Shown here: piece by piece, positions 1 to 13,638 of the stretch
Layout: each line of letters begins with the position of its first letter
Numbering within the stretch: the stretch's first letter is position 1
NCBI GenBank assembly: GCA_022828595.1
Contig: JAKGHH010000003.1
Span: 13,268,934 to 13,332,933 of the forward strand
Direction: 5' to 3'
Source of the DNA: Nelumbo lutea
Taxonomy: Eukaryota > Streptophyta > Magnoliopsida > Proteales > Nelumbonaceae
Length of the DNA: 64,000 nt
The notes under the pieces: model-generated
The model's input: only the letters and a program-made list of their open reading frames with translations
What the model was told of the DNA's origin: nothing
Databases searched by the model: none
Position numbers and translations under genes: made by a program

Positions 1-350
1 TTATAACTGTTAACTGCATAAATATTTTATTTTATACATAGCTGTTGTTGGTTTCAATTTTTAACCTATAATTTGATTTTCAATGAGCTGTTCATGTTTT
101 GAGAAATTGTGAATGCAATTTATATAATAGTAATATGTAACACTTGTCAACAATTAAATTTAATATTTGAATTTTATTTGTTAACAATCTGTATATTCGT
201 GTTATTTGGCTTATTTATTGGGTTAAACCCAATAAAATGCCCCAAATCATATTAAAAACTAGACCACAAGTGTAATAGAATGGTTTGGTCTGATTTAGTT
301 TTGATTTGGTCTAAAAATTTCTGAAACCGTAATTTTTCAGTTTAGTCTAA

Positions 351-618
351 GGGTCGGTTTGGTTTGCAGTCGGAATCGGAATCAGAATGGCCCATTCCCA
401 TAGTCTGTTTGATTCAGACAAGAATGGAAATGGAAATTAAAATCAGTAGGAGTGGGATTTCATTCCCTAGGAGGGACAGGGAATGGTCATTCTCTCAAAT
501 GGGAGAATGTAATTGCGTGGGAATGTGATTCCGGTTCCATCTAACTAAATAGTTGGAATCAAAATAGCCCATTTGGATTCTCATTCCAGACCCCAATTCT
601 CATGAACCAAATGAGGCC
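351..618. repeat. Tourist-like (PIF/Harbinger-type) MITE
   Basis: The left end reads GGGTCGGTTTGGTTTG. The right end reads GAACCAAATGAGGCC, its imperfect reverse complement. Both ends are flanked by TAA (348-350 and 619-621), as expected for the 3-bp target duplication of PIF/Harbinger elements. The interior is rich in GGAATGG words. It is related to the element at 23664-24425. It has no coding capacity. Confidence 0.75.
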
Positions 619-1257
619 TAAGATCTTATCCAAACCAGTCCCTGAACACCCAAGCTACTAAGCCTACTATTACCATTGAGTGATGAATTCCGAGTAAATT
701 CCACCCTTCCGATTCTGGGCCTGGCAAGTACTCATCCCTTGCAATGCATTTACTTTTATCTTTTTAACCCCCTATTGACATTAACAGGATCACTCCTACC
801 ATCCTCTTTATTCACTCAGCAGTCAGCACTTACTTGCCCTGTTTTTTCTTTGTACTGGTAAAAACTATAAATGGATATATTTCTTGATATCCCAAAACGA
901 GTTCGTTTCAGTTTTATTAACATCCTCAATAAGTCCATGAAATGATGATGAACTGACGGCACTCGTTATCTCGCGTTCTTTAAATGTTTGATTTGATGGC
1001 TTACCTACAAAAACCAAAAAAGGCCCTCTTCCACCAACGTCCTTCAAGTTTAATCTTGTGCAACCTGAAAACTCGTGGTGGCAGAAGCCTCTGTACTGCA
1101 CTCAAGCAGTTCTGTCACTCATATCCTTTCATTTTCCATTGTGGGCTCACCCATGCATTTTCATTTATCTGCTCCTTCAACATTAATAATCAGCATGAAA
1201 AGGAAAATAGGGTCCTAGTCAAGATTCTGCGATCACTGTGCTCAACAGTCTAATTAA

Positions 1258-1443
1258 GGATAAGCTTCAGGGTTTGTGGTTTAAAAGTAAAAAATTACAT
1301 AGCCCCAATTTTTTAGGGTTTGTGCTTTGGAGCAAAAGTGTTTTAACTGTTGAGTGTTATGGGTTTAAAGCAACTCTTAAGTCTTACCCACTTATTAGTT
1401 CATATTATTTTCCACAGCAAAGTTGAAAAGCAAAAGCTTATCC
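1258..1443. repeat. candidate small MITE
   Basis: GGATAAGCTT at 1258-1267 is repeated inverted as AAGCTTATCC at 1434-1443, enclosing 186 bp of non-coding sequence. The left flank is TAA but the right flank is AAA, so the target duplication is not clean. The short arms make this a tentative call. Confidence 0.4.
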
Positions 1444-2008
1444 AAACGAAGCTTAAAGCAGGCTATTTGCATAGTCTCTGATTAAGCTAATTGCCATCAT
1501 TTTCTGGTCATTGACCTTTCGACATATTTAACGCACACAGAAGTCTTCAACTTGATTAACAATTTCAATCACTCGTGGCCCTTAAACTCAAGACTCATGG
1601 ACCTGACTTGATTGCTTAAGCTCAGTTTGTTTGCAGTGCGAATTTCATTTGTTTGGGTGCATGCACTGGGGTGCAAATATGTCCCATTTAATCAAACACT
1701 GGGCCATTTGAGGGTTTCCCAAATTTGGTCTATGGACTTTTTGAGATGCGGCTGAGCTTGTTCTGAGTGTTCAATCCATCAAATAAATTCAGCAAATTGG
1801 TTCACTCTTTTGATGGTGGTGCTTGTCATGAATCATGACAGCCGCCCATCGTTTGGTATGGTTGTTCTGTTTTCAAATAATTCAATCAATCAATCAATTA
1901 AGAGCTTGTAAACTGTCAGATCATACCCATTTGTGCCTTTTTACCGGATCGTTGCACAAATTGGCGCATTCTTTGCACCTTGTTCTCACGTAAGATGCTC
2001 TCTGCTAA

Positions 2009-2115
2009 TGTTTGGTTTGAAGGTAAGGAAAGGTAAGAAAACCTATACTAGATTTGTAAGGTTTCCTTACATTTTCCTTTCTTTCCCTAGTTTTTCCTTC
2101 AAACCAAGCATAGCC
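2009..2115. repeat. short MITE, GTTTGGTTTGAAGG family, copy 1
   Basis: The ends TGTTTGGTTTGAAGG and CCTTCAAACCAAGCATAGCC are inverted copies, with TAA on both sides (2006-2008 and 2116-2118). The same element occurs at 34680-34792 and 38065-38185. It is about 110-120 bp with a TWA target duplication, so it is most likely PIF/Harbinger-derived. Confidence 0.7.
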
Positions 2116-2705
2116 TAAATTCAAGAAATTCGATTCATTGATTGAATTTTCCTGACCAAGCCGTTGGAGTTTCATTTATTTGACAATGGGTATCTATTTA
2201 ATTCACTCTTAACAACCACAGCTACTCTGTTCTTCATTTCATGATTCACCTCTGGCACCAACTGATATGGTTAAAAGGTCGAATTGCAAATGCAGAAACT
2301 CTCATTGAATGATCAGTTCAGCACAATTGCACAAACAAGTTCACAACCTCCACTCAAACCATTTGAATAAGGGCAGTATGTTACGGTGACAAGCATCCTT
2401 CTGAAAGCTGGCAGGAAGGATGAATTACATGAGAAGTTCAGAACATTTATAGGATATCACCTAACAACTATACGGTTGTACTTAATGAGGGATCATTGGT
2501 GAGGGTGAGTAAACTTTCCAACTTAGGTTTCTGAGATGTAAACCAATTAACACTTATTAGGTCTTAATTCAGTGTACAGGGAAGTCCATATGTTTGGGGT
2601 TTCTTTTCAACTATCAATTAGGTAGCTGGATGTGTCAAGCGGATTCCAGCCCACTCTTAAAAGGAATCTTCGAGCTAATTAAGCACGCATGTTTATATAT
2701 ATTAA

Positions 2706-2974
2706 ACTCTGTTTGGTTCCCCGGAATAGTCTAAAATCAAAATTGAAATGAATTATTCTGATTTCAACTGGTTGATTGGTGGCATCTGAATTCCATTCCC
2801 ATTTTTGTTGGACTGACATTTCCCGATTAGAAGAAATGGCCATTTATTGTCTTTCCCTTGAAATGAAATCCTATTTCCGTTAATTCTAATTATCATTCTC
2901 AATTTTGTTTGAGCCAAATAAACCATAAAAATAGATCATTCCAATTCTAATTCCCACCGAAACGAAATGGACCC
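2706..2974. repeat. degenerate Tourist-like MITE
   Basis: The left end ACTCTGTTTGGTTCC and right end GAAACGAAATGGACCC are imperfect inverted repeats, with TAA on both sides (2703-2705 and 2975-2977). The interior has GGAAT/ATTCC words like those at 351-618, so it is probably an older member of the same family. Confidence 0.6.
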
Positions 2975-4631
2975 TAAATTTAAAAAGCTTAGGCCCATTT
3001 ATAATTTGTGCTGAAATTTCATTAATTATAATGGGATGACGAAATTCCAATACTAGATCAATTTGTCAAAGACTCGTACCATCTTAAAAAATCCTTCGAG
3101 TGTTGAACCTAAAACTTAAGCTATTAAGTAAATTAAGTTGTACTTTTTAATAATAAAAGAAGTTAGCATCACACGAATTGAAATACTTGTTTAATATATG
3201 CTCACTCTAGTGTGTGGAACCAAAATTTGATGAGCCTCTTAAATCCTCAGTTGCCAGGCATTATGAAGCGTCAAAGGACGCATACATAAGTAATTTCGTC
3301 ATATTCTTACTTCTTAGTAGAAAGTCAATCTGTCAAATGTCACAGCGTGCAGTGGAAATAGTAAGCTTGCCACATGTTCTATTAATCACATGCTGCGTTT
3401 TAACTGATATCAATCAATGTCATTTCACATCAAAAGTTGCTTGATGTAACAGTGTTACACTTGTCATGAGTTCCGCATGTGCATATCACAGGGCTGCCGA
3501 ATTTCATATTTCACCATATGCCTTTGAAGTCCAGTGTCCAGATGCAGATCAGAACTGTGAGAAAGGAATCAAGCCACTTTCCCTCACACTGTTACAACCA
3601 TCTTCATTTTTGTAACCACACAAAGCCTAGTTTGGCGCTTAATTGTTGGAGCTGATTGGTCTTTGTTTAAGGGTCCGTGGAAGTAAGTACATATTTGGCA
3701 AGGGCACCGTGGGCCTTTCCTGTGACTCTGTATGCCTTGACAAATATATCATCTTCCTTCTAGTTAGGCACATTGTGCTTTAAAATCATATCTGAGATAT
3801 CATTTAAATATATGTGGTTATATATTATTAAAATTTATATCATTTGCATAAATAAATTGTTTTAGATGTTGTGATTTTACTCAATTATGTTCGTGAAATA
3901 TATAATAAGTTAATAACATAATATTTTGATCATTTTTTACTTAACGTATATATATACAATTGAATGTGAATTCAATTCGGGTCTACCTATATCCGATTCG
4001 ATTCGACCCGTTCACAGCCCAGTGAGTGAGTGAGGCACTGAAAAGAACCTTAATACACGTTCTGAGAAGTGAGAGCGGATACAGAGAACTTTTTTTCGCA
4101 TAAAACGTAACCTTCTTACCTAAAATACTTCCTGGTTAATACGGAGATAGTTGATAAATAAGAAAAAGAAAACAGAATTCCAGACTGAACCCTTGCACGC
4201 GAGCGAGACAAATTGGACGTACGATATTTTGATGCTTCATTAGTCTTCCTAGAATTAACCTACTTAAGTAATTAATTAGGCATGTTAATGAAGGAGTTCA
4301 TCATCTAATTTTCTAGTGTAAGTTCAGGAGATCCCAACACGTGGTGCATAGTCAATGTCAACTTTAGCCAAACATGAAAAGGGTATTACAGTAATTGTAG
4401 ATCTACAACGATGGGTTGCATTCTCACAGGCTCACAGCTACTTGCCATGAATGGTGTGTAATTACCACTTACCACACAAGTTCCGAACCCCTGACAATAA
4501 GTAATGACGAAGATTCCGGAAATTTGTCGGTTAGCAAAACGGAGGTCTACGGTCTACTCACTCATGGGTCAAGATTTCACGATTTTTTAGATATTATACA
4601 TCTTATCATGACTCATGAGATTGGGATCTAT

Positions 4632-4639
4632 TATAAATA
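4632..4639 (+). promoter_or_regulatory. candidate TATA box of the bHLH gene
   Basis: TATAAATA lies about 550 bp upstream of the bHLH start codon. The stretch that follows is richer in CT and would be a long 5' leader containing a CT microsatellite at 4879-4901. A 5' intron cannot be excluded. Position and sequence are the only support. Confidence 0.4.
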
Positions 4640-4878
4640 CAAGACCCCTTATATATGAGATGTGCGATGTCAGACTTGGAAGGGCATTAGAACTTATTTC
4701 TTCGTTGGCAGGAAATCCCAACTCTGTGGATGCACCCTAGCTGTGTGTAAGTGCGCGTGTGAGGGTTGCGTGTGTGTGAGTGCCGAGTGCGTGCCTCTTG
4801 TGAGTGTCGACCATCTTGAAACGCTGGACTCTCCGAGAATACCTCAATCACTCTCCTTTCCAACTCCAACTCCCAAGT

Positions 4879-4901
4879 CTCTCTCTCTCTCTCTCTCTCT
4901 C
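4879..4901 (+). repeat. CT microsatellite in the inferred 5' leader
   Basis: An uninterrupted CT run about 290 bp before the bHLH start codon. Pyrimidine-rich CT tracts are common in plant 5' leaders; no function is shown here. Confidence 0.85.
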
Positions 4902-5190
4902 GTTTTCATTGAAGGGTCCCTTTCCCTTTCTTTCATTTCAACGGCACTCTCCCACATTTCCCTTTTAAGCATACAACTGTAGAGTTGCGAACAATTAACA
5001 AAAGGTCCAACTTCAAATGCAGATTTGTAGGATGAATTGTTGATCACAGTTAGGTTTTGTGGAATCTGGAGTCTCACTCGGTTGAACTTCCTACTTTCTT
5101 CATCCTTTTTTCTTTTATATGGAATGTGAAGTAGGATTGGATGAGAATTTCAAATAGGTTTGCACATTTTGATGAATTTTGTGTCTGGAG

Positions 5191-6868
5191 ATGGATCCTC
5201 CTTCTCTGATTAATGAAGGTTCGTTTCCCGCCGCTAACCCGTCCTCTTATAGCTTGGCTGAGATTTGGCCGTTTCCGCTCAATGGTGGTGGAGGTGTTGG
5301 GGATTCCGCTGGTGTTTTGGGATTGAGGAGGAATCATTTTGGGCAGAATTTGGGTGGGTTTGTAGAGAGCGCCGGGACGGGGACGGCGGTGAATCGGGAT
5401 ATGTCCATCGATGAGTCAACGATTACGGAGCAGAGCGTGAGTCGTGGTGGGAATGGAAGGAAGCGTAGAGATGCTGGTTCGGAGGATGAATCGTCTAAGC
5501 TTGTCTCTACAAGCAGTGGCAATGATGTGGTACTCTACTATTCTGTTTTTAATTCATCTCTTCTCCTTTCCAAACTGTCTCTCTTGTTGGTTTCCATTTC
5601 TTAAATGCTTTTCTTCACTTTTATTTTGCTGTATTTATTTGTTTTTTGAGTGTTCTTGCAGTGTAAGACTTGGGTAGTTTGGATTTACTGAAATTTGTCT
5701 AAGGTTATTATGATTTAGGTTTTAAACTGGAATTGATATTTCTTATCTGGGAAGAACTTATTGCACAAAAGTTTTTCCTTTTCAAGATTTTGATGCAAAT
5801 AAGCTTCAGTAGTTAATTTCTTTGGGGCTGTTGATGTGTTGAAGCTGGACTTGTTGAGAGGTGAAATGTGTGAGGGTGGATGTTCAGTTAGTTGGGAGTT
5901 AAAATGTGTGCATTAATTCAGCTATTTAGATAGAAGTCAATTGGTTCTAGGTTCTTATTGTAGTGGTCTTCATAACATTTCTCTTTTTAGCAGAATGATT
6001 GTGATGGTAAACGTCTAAAGGTTTCGAGATCCAAAGATGAAAATGGTGATTCAAAAACTGAAACAGAAGCAAGTTCTGGCGCTGGTAACAAGCCAGCTGA
6101 ACAAAACACACAACCTCCTGAACGGCCTAAGCAAGATTACATTCATGTGCGGGCAAGGAGGGGCCAAGCTACTGACAGCCACAGTCTAGCAGAGAGAGTA
6201 ATTAACTTATATCCTCTTAGCTTCATTATTTGCGATTGTGACTTGCTGTAAATGTGTAGTAATAGTGACCAAGTTTCTGAGGTTCACATGGCAACATTTT
6301 TAACTTTACACTGAGATGCATAAACACTGCCTCTTTTTTATTGCTAATATCCAGAAAATAGAAACTTTATTGGATGCGGATGGTGCACCTGACAGATGAT
6401 GTCCACATATACCATATAAATAATGATTATTGGAACCATTTGTTGGACAGGCTAGGAGAGAAAAGATCAGTGAGAGGATGAAAATTCTTCAAGATCTGGT
6501 TCCTGGATGTAACAAGGTGCAATATTGTTGCTTCAGTGCTTATATATTGTTCTGTTTACCATGGCATATGTTGTAACTTCCGTGTGTTCTAATACAATTA
6601 GAAATCCTTATTGAATCCAGTGCTATTTTTAGCCTCCTTCCCCCAACGCCCCCCTCCCCCACAAAAAAAAAAAAAAAAAGTAAGAATGTTTTAGTAAATT
6701 GTGTTCTTCCTTTTCCATTTAAGATACCATTTTCTGAAGAGTGTTGCTGAGAAAAGTTTTGTTATGTAGGTCATTGGCAAAGCTGTGGTCCTTGACGAAA
6801 TAATTAATTACATCCAATCACTCCAGCGTCAAGTTGAGGTATGCACCCTTTCTCTATTATTTATTTTG

Positions 6869-6899
<31 letters not shown>

Positions 6900-9018
6900 T
6901 CTTTGTTCCTTTCAGCCAGTGAACTTGAAACTGGATTTATATGAAACTTTTGGATGCTGTAGTTTTTGTCGATGAAGCTTGAAGCAGTTAATTCAAGAAT
7001 GAACCCAGGCATTGAAGGATTCCCTTCAAAAGATGTAAGTCTTAATTACATAGACTGAGTCATGCTACCCTTTAAACTTTTTCTGGACCACCTATCTTTT
7101 CTACTTTTATGCGTGCAGCTCTAGATTGGAGACCAACTTCCAGTGGGGATGTTGGTTTTCATTGTCCATTATGTTGTCAATTGACTGTGTAATCTGTATT
7201 GACTTTGGTGAACCAGTCACACAGTTTCACATATTATTCAGTTTTGACAATGATGATCGGTGGTCTATTATGTCCATTTCTTCTCATCATTGATGTCAGC
7301 TCGTCAGAGATGAGAAAGGCAGGGATGCAAGTAATGAGGCAACACAAGGCATTATAAGTGAAGAACTCGACTCTCTCTTAATGTGGCCAAGTGTGAGACT
7401 CAGCTGAGGTGATTAACGCACTTCACTGAGGTGCCCCATGGGGAAGAAGTTATCTTATTTCTTCTTCAAGGAAAAAATGTTCCTTCTTAAAACTATGGAG
7501 CTTCGCATGTTGGTGGGTGTAATAGATAATTCATGTTGTATATGGTATATTTTAGAAGCATTATACCAATGGCTTTGTGTTGTTAAAATGATATTATTCA
7601 TTTTAATTTTGTATGAAACATCCATGTGAACAAAAAAAGTACAATGAACAACAATTTTGTGAAGAAGAATATTAAAATTTCCAAGAAAATATGAACAAAT
7701 CCAAGCAAGGCTTTGTTTTTCTTTTTACCCTTCTCACTTGCCATTCCTTCTCTTTGATTCTTCTTTTGTAGACAGACAAAATAATGAACAGGGATGCCAC
7801 CCTAATTTTCTTCTTTTTCTTTTGTCTCCCTATTTGTGTTTGTGTGACAGAGGGGGAGGTTATTTTATTTCTTCTTTTAAGTCAAGGACTAAAAGAGTTT
7901 CCTCCTAACATCTCATTCCACTAGAAGCTCTTGCTGTCAGGAACACTACTAAAAATGAGGTTATTAGAGGACAATCCTTTGTTGTTGGTTAGATTGCCTT
8001 CGTTTTATTTTGATGTTGTTCTCATTGGATTCTTTTTCTTCATTGTAGGTCCTGAATCTTCATGCATCTCATCTTATAAGTTCCTGTAATAAAAAGAAAA
8101 GGAAAAAAATGTCTATGTATTTTGGAAAAATGGATTCGCCTTTTCCCTGCTTCTTAAGTGGTGAATATTTGCTTCATTGCGCCCCCCATTTCATATAACA
8201 ACAACAATAAAAATAATATTTCTGGCCTACAAATACTGTCCCCTTTTGATTTTCCTATATGCCACAATTTTATTCATCACAGAAATAAATGACGGAGGTA
8301 GTGGTAGTATAGAGATTTCTTTAACTGTCCCCTTTTGGTTTGTTTTTGTGAAACTGAGGTAGTGGTAATATGGAGATTTCTTTAATAGAACAAAAATATA
8401 GCAGAAGCCACTTTCTTTAGATTCCTTTATTCTTCTTAATTCTTCAATACAATTTTGTAGAAACATCATGGAGTCCACATTCTGGAGATCGTTTTTTGCT
8501 ACTTTACCTCAATATATTTAATTTATATCAATTTAATAAATTAAACTATAGACTCCGGGACATGACCTGGTGTGCTTGACTATAGTGGAACTGTGGAAAT
8601 GCTTCATTTGTCTAGTTATTGGAGAATGACAGATTCATAAAGGGGATAGAGAAAGGAGGGCAAGGGGGAAGATATAATGCTATTCTTCTGAATTTTTTGT
8701 TATCCTATTACTAATAGTTGTATATCTTGTACATGAGTCACACATTAGACCATGGAGTCTTTTGTATATGGGGCTATTCCCCTTCATACTTCTTTCTTGA
8801 ATATAGTTTTGTCCTTATAGGAGATTTGAAAAGATTTGTTATTGCATTTTTCATCTAACAATTTAGATGTGGTGTTTCAGTTTGGTGTACAGACATTTGA
8901 TACTACAAGTATGGCATTCAGTTCACAAGCTGCAAGGGAATATGGCCAAGGATCACCACCAGAATGGCTTCATATGCAGATCGGTAGCAGCTTTAAAGAT
9001 CAGCACAATTTTAGTTAA
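5191..9018 (+). CDS. bHLH79: bHLH transcription factor, bHLH79-like
   Basis: Inferred exons are 5191-5529, 5994-6197, 6451-6516, 6770-6838, 6963-7034 and 8881-9018; all introns are GT-AG and all phase 0. The product is 295 residues. The N-terminus [12 protein letters not shown] with [11 protein letters not shown] is characteristic of the bHLH79 group. The bHLH domain covers about residues 170-228. Its basic region contains HSLAERARR, with the His, Glu and Arg expected for E-box/G-box binding, followed by [19 protein letters not shown] and the second helix [19 protein letters not shown]. The tail PEWLHMQ is also typical of the group. A nuclear DNA-binding regulator is therefore expected. A TTG in frame at 5179 is not needed; the ATG at 5191 matches the family start. 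The last intron is 1.85 kb. Intron 1 ends in TAGCAG, a tandem acceptor that could add one Gln. Confidence 0.93.
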
Positions 9019-12000
9019 TTCTCATCAATTGGCAATAAAGGGCATCAAGCAGCTTGCTTCCTCTTCCAGTGGTTTCCAACAATTATATCCTCATCATCTT
9101 AGCTCAGAGAAAAGTAATTATTATTTTCTGCATGTGATATGAAGCTATGCTTTCTGTTTATATGACTGAGCTTCAATTGAAAATCTGAAACAGTCTCCAT
9201 TTCCTCGTGTGTTAGAGATCCATTCTTTACCTTCATGTATCATTTGACAGGAAGTCCTCTTCTTGTTGTATCACTGAACTTGAATTAAACCTCCTAGTAT
9301 GAATGCTGTTCTTGAACTCTTTTAGACCTAACTAAAGAAAAATGCTTTTTCAAAATTTCTATTATCTCAACCATGTCTTCTTTTATTGGTAAGTATGAAG
9401 TACTTTTATTGATATGCATGAAATAGTACAGTGCGCACTCCTTTTTGGGCAGCTAGCTGTCCCTCGGCTAGACTCCCTTTGATTACAAACTATCTCAATG
9501 TTGGAAAAAGAAATTACAAACTATCAGAACCGTGTCTTTGCATTTAGCTACATTAAGAAGCCGAGTTATTTCTGCTTCACTGCTGGCATTGCTATAATGA
9601 GAAGAACTTTTCCTGGCCATTAGATCTTGCTGTGAGTTTGCCTTGTAAATATCTGATGTGGAGGCATTTTTGTGGTTTTATATTGGTAATTTTCCACTCT
9701 TTAGAGACCATTCTAAAATTTACATTTAAGTAGATATGTTTTCAAAATATCACAAGTAGTTGGGTAGACGTTTTTGAATTGAAGTCCCTGATTGAGAATT
9801 AGAGAACTTGATAGATGTGAACTCTATGTTCAGGTTCAGGGTTTGTATTATATGTTATCTGTTGGTCAATTTACCTACTTAGACAAACTTTGTTGTAGTC
9901 TTGTAGTTGCATGGTCTTTGCTGACTATGATTCTAAATTGACATTAAGCTAGGAGCAATGAAACACAGGATTTGATTCTCATTGATAGCATGCATTCCAT
10001 GCCGTCTTGGAGAATATGCAAGTTTTTTATCAATAAATATGCAAATTTTTTTGTCAGTCGATATGCTCAACCATATATCGAACTGTGAGTCCTTATAACA
10101 GTTCTACTACCTCTGTCCACTTACCATGCTCCCCCGGGTGGTCTTCTATCCACATGCACTGATGCACAAACCATCTTAGCGTGCTTTCTCTCTCATCCAT
10201 ATTTATAATATAAAGAGGAAAGGCAAAAGATGAGGGTTCCCTTCACCACAAAGTTCACACAGACCTCTTCTCATTTCTCACCCATGTGGTTAGTTATTTT
10301 TAAATTAAATCATCAAAATCAAAATAAAAATACTATCTGGTCTTAAGAATTCGAATTTGCACCCCACGGCCTGGCGCCCCAAAATTGTCCCATACAATAG
10401 GGAGTTGCCGCATGTCCTCTCACAATTGTCTAGCTCGTCCCGTTAGATTCAAAAGCCCAAAACAAAAATGCTTCCCTCCCCCGCTCATAACCTCTCATCT
10501 CTTGACCTACACTGAACCCTGCACCTCCTCATCCGAGCTTGACGAAAAATCTGGTGCCGGCTGTTCTGGCAAGGACACGAGAGGTACTCCCCATCTCTCT
10601 CATCTCATGTGTTTGAATCTGCACTTATGTGTTGAGTGCTAGTTTAGATGGTTTTTTGTTGTGATTTTTCCATCTGTTACTGGTCTGCTATGTGTTTTCT
10701 GTTTAAGGGAAGTGCTTTCCAGTTTTTACCGGAAAAAAAGAATGGATGAAGTGGGGCCTCATTACTCATTAGGTTACAATGTTACACAGTTGTAGATAAA
10801 ATACATTTTATCAAGTTTGTTGTAGACAAAATACTTGTATTTTGGTAAGAATTTCCTGTGGTAAATCACTGGAAAAACAAGGAATAAAATTGGAATCTAA
10901 TGGTCTGAAAGACTGAAACCAATGCGCATGCGGCAGGATTAGCCTAACTGTTGTCTCCAGTCCTTGTCGGAAGGGTCGTTGGCATCGGCACCGGATTTCT
11001 CGTCAAGCTTGGATGGAGGAGGAAATCTACATCTATATATTTATATAATGTCTCTAGTCCTTGTCGGAAGGGTACATTTGCGCTCTAGTTCACTTTTGCC
11101 TGTGTTTAGCAATTTATACATTGATAAATGACAAATCAATGCATATTTACACGATGTAAAAGTATATTAATAAAAAATAATATTCAAGTGAGCTTTTGAT
11201 AAAAAAAAAACATATATTTTATTGAAATTCATATTTGCATCCATTACAGTTAAAAGTCTATTTGTTAAAAATGTCAATTTGTTAGTGCAAATTAACCCAA
11301 TTTTGCAATTTATATGAACGATTTTATGCTCTACATATTTGCATTCGCACTTATTTGCATTGTTTCTGAACACAGCCTTACTAACATTCAGTGTACCACT
11401 GATATGTGACAATTTTGAGTTTATTGGCCTTCCTACTTTTTAGCAAATACGTAACTTGGAAAAGCTTTACCCAAGTTTTTACTTTATTAGCAATTTCTTA
11501 TTGAAGTCTTTTTGTATAAAATATTAAGATAATAGTTATAACAAATACTAGATAATCTTGCAAATTTGCCATAATAAGCAAGATATTTACAATCTTACCC
11601 GTCACTCTAATTTACTATCTTGACATAATTTCCATTAAAAAAAGCTTTTAATGTTTGGTAAGGTAGATAGAGTGAGATGGTTTACCGTAAATTGAATGAT
11701 TAATTTACAATATAGTATAACTATTGCTAATAAATAGTAATTATTAAAATTAATAATTTCTATTTTATTTTTCCCATTTATTTTACTTCCCATTATATAT
11801 GACTCCATGCAAAACCTCAAATGAATTGACTTTTGACCCAAAAATGATTTGGGCACATCATGTGTGTTTAGTTTGATATGTGTGTTTTATTGTGTAGGTA
11901 GACTTTTATGTTTTTCCCTATTATACTCCCCATCTCATACATAAAAAAGCGTAGCAGTTAACTAATCTTTACTTTATAATACCACTATTTATTTTCAATT

Positions 12001-12536
12001 CACGTTCATACCACGGTTGAATCCAGACTAACCTAGCCCGAAATTCTAGGATTTTCAGTACCCAGGCTACGCATGGGCCCATAACCCTGGATTTTGAGAT
12101 TTTCCATTTCTTGGACCGAGCGTGGCCTGGTGCTTAGTAGCTCAAGCCCTACTTTATCCCAGCTTGTCTCAGCCCTGTAATACATAAACATACAATATTG
12201 CTATTTGACGGTTTAAACTAGTGGCATAGAGTAGGTCCATATCCTTTTTTTCTATTTATTTATTGTAAAAAATAGGCTCGCCCGAGGTTGACTTACCAAT
12301 CAGAACCTGGCCTGGCCGTCCAACCCAACCCAATTGTATCAATTTTTAGTTCAAACCAGGCCTAAGTTGGGCAAACATATTTCCTCCTCTTGCAAGCATA
12401 TTTACACATGCTGCTTGTAGCGTATTACATTACTATTAAAAGCAAAAATGGATTGCATGTGGTAAATTGACAATTTCATATAACAGCAATAACAACAATA
12501 ATGTATTTCCTCCTCTTGGAAAATGAATAAGTCACC

Positions 12537-12935
12537 ATGGGTGATATTCAGTTAAAAACTAAAACTTTTAAAACTGAAAATTTAAATGAAAAACCGAACT
12601 AAAACTGAAAATTTTTGTTAGGTTTTCGGTTATTTCAGTTAAAACTGAATTTCAACACTATATATATTATAATGTATATTTGAATATGTAATATATATCA
12701 TACGATGTGTATAATAAATTATATATTTTATTATATAATATAATATATATTTATACATGTTATACATGTCTTATATGTTAATATATATCATAGATAGACA
12801 ATAAAGTTCGATTAATTCTGTTTTTTTGGTTAACTGGATTTCTGAACCTGAAAATCAAAACCAAAATAACCAAAAACTGAAACTGAAAATTTTGGTTTGG
12901 TTTTTTGGTTTTAACCAAATAATGCTCACCCCCTA
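12537..12935. repeat. candidate hAT-like MITE
   Basis: The left end TGGGTGATATTCAG and right end AATGCTCACCCCCTA are weak inverted repeats. The interior is made of degenerate AAACTGAAA and GGTTTTCGGTT words around an AT-rich core, as in the better-supported elements at 23816 and 35258. The flanking 8-mers match only partly, so the boundaries are approximate. Confidence 0.35.
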
Positions 12936-13376
12936 GTTATCACTTCCATTATCATGGTTAAGTGCTTCGTAGCAATAGGGGAAAGTGATGAGAATGTTGC
13001 TCATAGAATTAGAGCATGGTGGGAAAATGGGGGGATGCATCTGAATTCCTACATAATAGGCGAATACCACTTTGATTGAGAAAGGGGAGATTTTATAGAA
13101 GGGTTATAAGGCATGATATACCATATGGAGCAAGAGTGTTGGACATTTAAAAAAAAAAAAAAGTCCAAAGATTTAGTGTGGCATAAATGTGTATGTCTTA
13201 TATAGATAAATGTTAATAATATAAAGGATAAGGTCAAAATTGAAAAAGTGATAAAATGAAGGAAAATAGACTATAATGACTTGGTTACTTGTATAAAAAG
13301 GAGATTGGGTCTGATCTCCATAGATCATGCATTGAGAACATCTCATTTGAAGTGGGTGTGAAGAGTGCTTTGTGAT

Positions 13377-13595
13377 TAGACCTGTTCATGGCTCGGGTAG
13401 CCTGATGGCCCACACCACATTTGGGCTTGGACATGTAGTTAGGCCCACAGGCTTGATTTTGGGCTCAAAACACCAAGCCCGATTGTGTTTTGGTCTAGGG
13501 TTGGGATTTATCAAAAAAGCTCGCCCCAACTAATTGTTATAATATAAAATATATAATATATTAATAATTTAATATATACAATTCTTTATAATCTC

Positions 13596-13638
<43 letters not shown>

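Larger units (their letters stand above)
1..4630. other. upstream spacer, no gene seen
   Basis: No reading frame here has a recognisable domain or a supportable exon structure. The interval is AT-rich and holds four small inverted-repeat elements, listed separately at 351-618, 1258-1443, 2009-2115 and 2706-2974. The part nearest the bHLH gene should carry its promoter. A piece at about 1614-1650 resembles the left end of the element at 31909-32364. Confidence 0.7.

Noticed and set aside
4662..4982. 106-codon open frame before the bHLH gene
   Set aside because: Its Cys/Val and Ser/Leu runs come from GTGTGCG and CT microsatellite sequence in the inferred 5' leader; no domain.
8295..8386. direct repeat of GAGGTAGTGGTA units in bHLH intron 5
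   Set aside because: Two imperfect 30-bp copies only; likely small local duplication without significance.
12000..12370. possible transposon with GGCCTGG and CCCAACC words
   Set aside because: No inverted ends or target duplication could be found.
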